From Thiomicrorhabdus sp. (GTDB taxonomy: Bacteria > Pseudomonadota > Gammaproteobacteria > Thiomicrospirales > Thiomicrospiraceae): a stretch of DNA of 8,980 bases. Positions 6,464-8,980 of this stretch are shown piece after piece. The DNA lies in contig JAKITH010000041.1 of assembly GCA_021648185.1 (NCBI GenBank), positions 1 to 8,980 of the forward strand, written 5' to 3'. A program made the position numbers and the translations under genes. The notes below the pieces were generated by a model. The model was not told the origin of the DNA and ran no database searches. It worked only from the letters and a program-made list of their open reading frames with translations. Position 1 is the first letter of the stretch. Every line of letters begins with the position of its first letter.

Positions 6464-6493
6464 TTGCAGAAAAAGCATCAAATAAAGTATGCT
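6464..6493 (+). promoter_or_regulatory. Candidate promoter of the M48 protease gene
   Basis: TTGCAG (6464-6469) and TATGCT (6488-6493) are separated by 18 bases, and the latter lies 33 bases before the chosen ATG at 6527. Both hexamers are imperfect (3 and 4 of 6). The TTG of the -35 is also an in-frame start codon for a longer protein, but the promoter reading fits better. Confidence 0.35.
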
Positions 6494-6526
6494 ACAAATC
6501 TAAAGATAATAAAAAAAGAACTAAAG

Positions 6527-7342
6527 ATGCAAAAAACAGCCCTATTTATACCCCTACTCGTATTAGCCTCCTTAACAGGCTGCTTAAGTCAAACCACCCA
6601 AAAAGGCTCTGTTGGCATTGAGCGAGAGCAATTGATGCTAATTTCATCCCTTCAAATGAATCAAGGTGGAAAACAAGCCTACAATGCGGTACTAAAAGAA
6701 GCGCAAAAAACACATACTCTTATGGAGCCTAATGCCCAAATTGTTAAACGGGTTAGACGCATCGCCAACCGAATCATTCCACACACGGCTGTTTTCAGAA
6801 AAGACGCACCACAATGGGATTGGGAGGTCAATGTCATCAAGTCTGACCAACTCAATGCATGGGCTATGCCCGGTGGTAAAATTGCTTTTTATACTGGAAT
6901 TATCGAAAAACTAAAATTAACCGATGCTGAAATTGCCGCCATTATGGGGCATGAAATCGCTCATGTACTCCGTGAACACGGAAGAGAACGCGCCTCACGC
7001 CAAACCTTAACGCAAGTAGGATTATCCGCTCTGAGTATTTTCACTGGTGTAAGAGGACCTGCTTTAGATGCCACCGCGATGGCACTGCAAGTGACCTTAA
7101 CACTTCCTAATAGTCGAATGCATGAAACCGAATCGGATAGAATGGGCGTGGAACTGGCTGCGCGAGCGGGTTACAACCCCTATGCAGCCGTTAATGTATG
7201 GAAAAAAATGGCGGCACAATCCAAAGGAGGCAGTACACCACAAATTCTCAGCACCCACCCCTCTCATGCCAATCGCATTCAAGATCTAAACAAATACGCC
7301 AAACGAGTAGAGCCTTTATTTGATGCGGCCATTCGGCGTTAA
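6527..7342 (+). CDS. M48 family zinc metalloprotease, lipoprotein
   Basis: 271 residues from ATG 6527. This start gives a clean lipoprotein signal (MQKTALFIPLLVLASLTGC, lipobox LTGC, lipidated Cys19); an in-frame TTG at 6464 would put 21 charged residues before it and is rejected. The zinc motif HEIAH is at residues 142-146 (two His ligands and catalytic Glu143), and ETESD at 200-204 supplies the third ligand Glu200 in the M48 ExxxD pattern. The upstream AWAMPGGKIAFYTGI and downstream STHPSHANRI segments are typical of the periplasmic YcaL/LoiP/BepA-type branch. Lipid anchoring suggests the outer membrane, with a likely role in quality control of envelope proteins. The C-terminus stops soon after the peptidase domain, so there are no TPR repeats as in BepA. 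The exact orthologue is not assigned. It converges with tsaC, with 2 bases between stops. Confidence 0.93.
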   Translation: MQKTALFIPLLVLASLTGCLSQTTQKGSVGIEREQLMLISSLQMNQGGKQAYNAVLKEAQKTHTLMEPNAQIVKRVRRIANRIIPHTAVFRKDAPQWDWEVNVIKSDQLNAWAMPGGKIAFYTGIIEKLKLTDAEIAAIMGHEIAHVLREHGRERASRQTLTQVGLSALSIFTGVRGPALDATAMALQVTLTLPNSRMHETESDRMGVELAARAGYNPYAAVNVWKKMAAQSKGGSTPQILSTHPSHANRIQDLNKYAKRVEPLFDAAIRR

Positions 7343-7344
7343 AA

Positions 7345-7896
7345 TCAACGCAATACACGCCCTGTTGTCGCCTCTCTAATTTGAGTGGGCTTCTCTAGCC
7401 CACCCAAATTTCCTACTACACAAGGCACTCTCCCCTTAAAGATCAACTCAATCTCCAAGCAAGACATCGCCGGTGGTTCGCTGGTAACATTCGCACTGGT
7501 CGATACCATTGGTTGACCATATTCCGCACAAATCGCTTGAATAACGGGATGATCAGATACTCGAATCGCCACCGTTTTTCGCCCCCCCGTAACCCAATCA
7601 GGCACCCCTTCTTTGGCGGGTAACACCCAGGTCACAGGCCCTGGCCATGTTTTCAGTACCGCCTCCTCCCAAGTCTCGCCTTGCAGCTCAACATAAGGCA
7701 ACACCTGTGCAACAGACGCGGCCACTAAAATCACCCCTTTTTCAAAAGGGCGTTGCTTCACGTGAAACAGTTTCTCAACCGCTTGTAAATCAAAAGGATT
7801 ACACCCCAAACCATATACGGCCTCTGTTGGATAAGCAATCACCCCCCCAAAACGCAATTGACTCACCGCTTGCGTTACGCTTATTTCACCCAACAT
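7345..7896 (-). CDS. tsaC: Threonylcarbamoyl-AMP synthase (TsaC/YrdC, Sua5-YciO-YrdC family)
   Basis: 183 residues, close to the 190 of Escherichia coli TsaC. It makes threonylcarbamoyl-AMP from threonine, bicarbonate and ATP, the first step of t6A formation at position 37 of ANN-decoding tRNAs, in the cytoplasm. Seen motifs: GGVIAYPTEAVYGLGC (17-32), KQRPFEKGVIL (47-57), WPGPVTWVLPA (84-94), AIRVSDHP and the STSAN signature near 132-136. It lacks the C-terminal Sua5 domain, so it is the short TsaC type. AGGA lies 8 bases before ATG 7896. Two G7 runs on the coding strand (7842-7848 and 7582-7588) each encode Gly-Gly. It is divergent from rluF and convergent with the M48 gene. Confidence 0.95.
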   Translation of the reverse strand: MLGEISVTQAVSQLRFGGVIAYPTEAVYGLGCNPFDLQAVEKLFHVKQRPFEKGVILVAASVAQVLPYVELQGETWEEAVLKTWPGPVTWVLPAKEGVPDWVTGGRKTVAIRVSDHPVIQAICAEYGQPMVSTSANVTSEPPAMSCLEIELIFKGRVPCVVGNLGGLEKPTQIREATTGRVLR

Positions 7897-7959
7897 GATT
7901 CAATCCTATTTAAAAAATGAAAAATCAAATTTTACCCCCCCATGCTCTTTATAAAATCT

Positions 7960-7968
7960 TGTTATAAT
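7960..7968 (+). promoter_or_regulatory. Extended -10 promoter of rluF
   Basis: TGTTATAAT is a perfect extended -10 (TGn followed by TATAAT), 39 bases before the rluF TTG start. No good -35 is found at the usual spacing, which is common for extended -10 promoters. The transcript would begin near 7975. Confidence 0.6.
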
Positions 7969-8007
7969 ACTCAAATCCACACTTAGAAACACCTTCAGGA
8001 AGCCATT

Positions 8008-8841
8008 TTGACCATTCGCAACGAAAAACGTCTCAATAAATTTATCAGTGATTCCGGATTTTGCTCACGTCGAGAAGCCGATCGTTTGGTTGAACAAAAC
8101 CGTGTCACCATCAACGACCGTATTCCTGAACTTGGCACTAAAGTGCAGCCCCAAGACATCGTAAAAATAGACGGCAAGCCCATCAACGCCGTTCGAGAAG
8201 ATAAAAAAGATCGCATCTACATCGCCTACCACAAACCCGTCGGCATCACCTGCACCACAGAGAGTCGAGTCAAAGGCAATATTATTGATGCGGTAGGGCA
8301 TACAGAACGCGTGTTTCCCATCGGACGCTTAGACAAGCCCTCTGAGGGGCTGATTTTTCTTACCAGCGATGGTGACATTGTAAATAAAATTTTACGAGCC
8401 GAAAACGCCCACGATAAAGAGTACACCGTAACCGTTGATAAACCCATTACCCAGTCGTTTATTCAAAAAATGGCGCAAGGTGTGCCCATTTTAGATACCG
8501 TTACCCAGCCTTGTATCGTCACTCAAAAAAGTCGCTTTGTCTTTACCATTATTCTCACCCAAGGCCTTAACCGACAAATTCGCCGTATGGCAGAACACCT
8601 AGGTTACCGTGTCACTCGGCTCATTCGCAACCGTATTATGAATGTAAATTTAGGAAGCTTAAAGCCAAATGAGTGGCGTGACTTAACCTCAGAAGAGATG
8701 GTCAAAATCAACCAAGCCGTTTCAGGCTCCAGCAAAGTAGCTCTTCCCAACAGTAACGTTAAAAAGCACCCTAAAAAAACAGTAAACACAATTAAAGGTT
8801 CATCTTCTCTTCGTAAAAACCGTAATTTTTATAAAAAATAA
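8008..8841 (+). CDS. rluF: 23S rRNA pseudouridine(2604) synthase, RluF-like
   Basis: 277 residues against about 290 in Escherichia coli RluF, with strong similarity by eye along the length. An N-terminal S4 RNA-binding domain (RLNKFISDSGFCSRREADR, about 8-60) precedes a RsuA/RluB/E/F-type synthase domain. The catalytic aspartate is D109 in GRLDKPSEGL; LRAENAHDKEYTVTVDKPIT (about 129-148) and GLNRQIRRM (186-194) are family hallmarks. The last 35 residues are lysine-rich and probably disordered, as in other RluF proteins. The known enzyme converts U2604 of 23S rRNA and can also act on tRNA-Tyr. The start is TTG, chosen because AGGA (7997-8000) sits 7 bases upstream and the protein aligns from there; no ATG is available before the S4 domain. 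It is divergent from tsaC and convergent with the gene at the right edge. Confidence 0.93.
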   Translation: MTIRNEKRLNKFISDSGFCSRREADRLVEQNRVTINDRIPELGTKVQPQDIVKIDGKPINAVREDKKDRIYIAYHKPVGITCTTESRVKGNIIDAVGHTERVFPIGRLDKPSEGLIFLTSDGDIVNKILRAENAHDKEYTVTVDKPITQSFIQKMAQGVPILDTVTQPCIVTQKSRFVFTIILTQGLNRQIRRMAEHLGYRVTRLIRNRIMNVNLGSLKPNEWRDLTSEEMVKINQAVSGSSKVALPNSNVKKHPKKTVNTIKGSSSLRKNRNFYKK

Positions 8842-8859
8842 TGCTGGTAAAGTAACAGT

Positions 8860-8980
8860 TCAGATAGCCCCACTCTCTTGTAGTTTTAAGTAAATCGCTT
8901 CAGCCAATTTTTGGTAGCCCTTTTCATTAAAATGAATATAATCCGATTTCATTGAGCTGCGCCTCATTAAGTGGCTCACT
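8860..8980 (-). CDS. GDSL/SGNH hydrolase, C-terminal fragment (starts beyond window)
   Basis: The minus-strand frame enters from the right edge and ends at TGA 8862-8860, giving 39 codons. It contains SDYIHFNEKGYQKLAEAIYL, which is the block V pattern of SGNH hydrolases: the catalytic Asp and His of the DxxH motif (D13 and H16 of the visible part), then an Asn-x-x-Gly-Tyr segment and a final helix. Relatives include arylesterase/lysophospholipase TesA-type enzymes. The nucleophile Ser block lies outside the window, so substrate and location cannot be told. It converges with rluF, with an 18-base gap. Confidence 0.8.
   Translation of the reverse strand, partial: VSHLMRRSSMKSDYIHFNEKGYQKLAEAIYLKLQESGAI

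Noticed and set aside
7097..8789. Other-frame stretches in the M48, tsaC and rluF genes (e.g. 7097-7282, 7647-7898, 7995-8301, 8604-8789)
   Set aside because: Each lies opposite or within a well-supported conserved gene and lacks a ribosome site or recognisable motif.
1..8980. A novel defence or mobile system
   Set aside because: No nuclease, helicase, reverse transcriptase, toxin-antitoxin pair, integrase or transposase motif was seen in any supported gene; the gene set is adhesion, transport, envelope and RNA modification.

Overview
The window looks like chromosomal DNA from a gammaproteobacterium of moderate to low GC. The best clues are a TsaC-type threonylcarbamoyl-AMP synthase and a RluF-type pseudouridine synthase, both close to their enterobacterial relatives, plus a DUF4197 protein and a LapA-like giant adhesin. 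I would guess a marine or sulfur-oxidising lineage such as the Thiomicrospira/Thiomicrorhabdus group, but this rests on gene content and composition only. No tRNA, rRNA, CRISPR array, transposase or phage gene is visible.

Region 1 (1-3218, minus strand) is the N-terminal 1072 codons of a very large secreted adhesin that runs off the left edge. It has an N-terminal retention module, a dialanine site resembling the LapG cleavage site, and then a roughly 248-residue composite repeat (a VCBS/cadherin-like half followed by a T1SS-143-like half) seen in three full copies and part of a fourth. This is the LapA/BapA type of type I-secreted biofilm adhesin; the RTX C-terminus and the secretion genes are not in the window.

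Region 2 (3219-3474) is the divergent regulatory gap between the adhesin and a DUF4197 gene. It holds a minus-strand promoter candidate, a perfect 8-bp dyad whose core fits the gammaproteobacterial LexA box pattern, and a second 8-bp dyad just upstream of the DUF4197 start. Region 3 (3475-4381, plus) is an exported DUF4197 protein followed one base later by a 36-residue lipoprotein, probably one transcription unit.

Region 4 (4412-6288, minus) holds a dicarboxylate/amino-acid:cation symporter and, upstream of it, a 131-residue protein that is little more than one NAD(P)-binding Rossmann fold; a hairpin terminator candidate separates them. Region 5 (6527-8841) holds an M48 zinc metalloprotease lipoprotein (plus), tsaC (minus, convergent with a 2-base gap), and rluF (plus, TTG start, divergent from tsaC). 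The right edge (8860-8980, minus) carries the last 39 codons of a GDSL/SGNH hydrolase.

Most of the window is ordinary housekeeping or transport. The parts most worth a second look are the adhesin and its control region, the unannotatably small lipoprotein tied to the DUF4197 gene, and the minimal Rossmann protein. I did not find a clear new multi-gene system.
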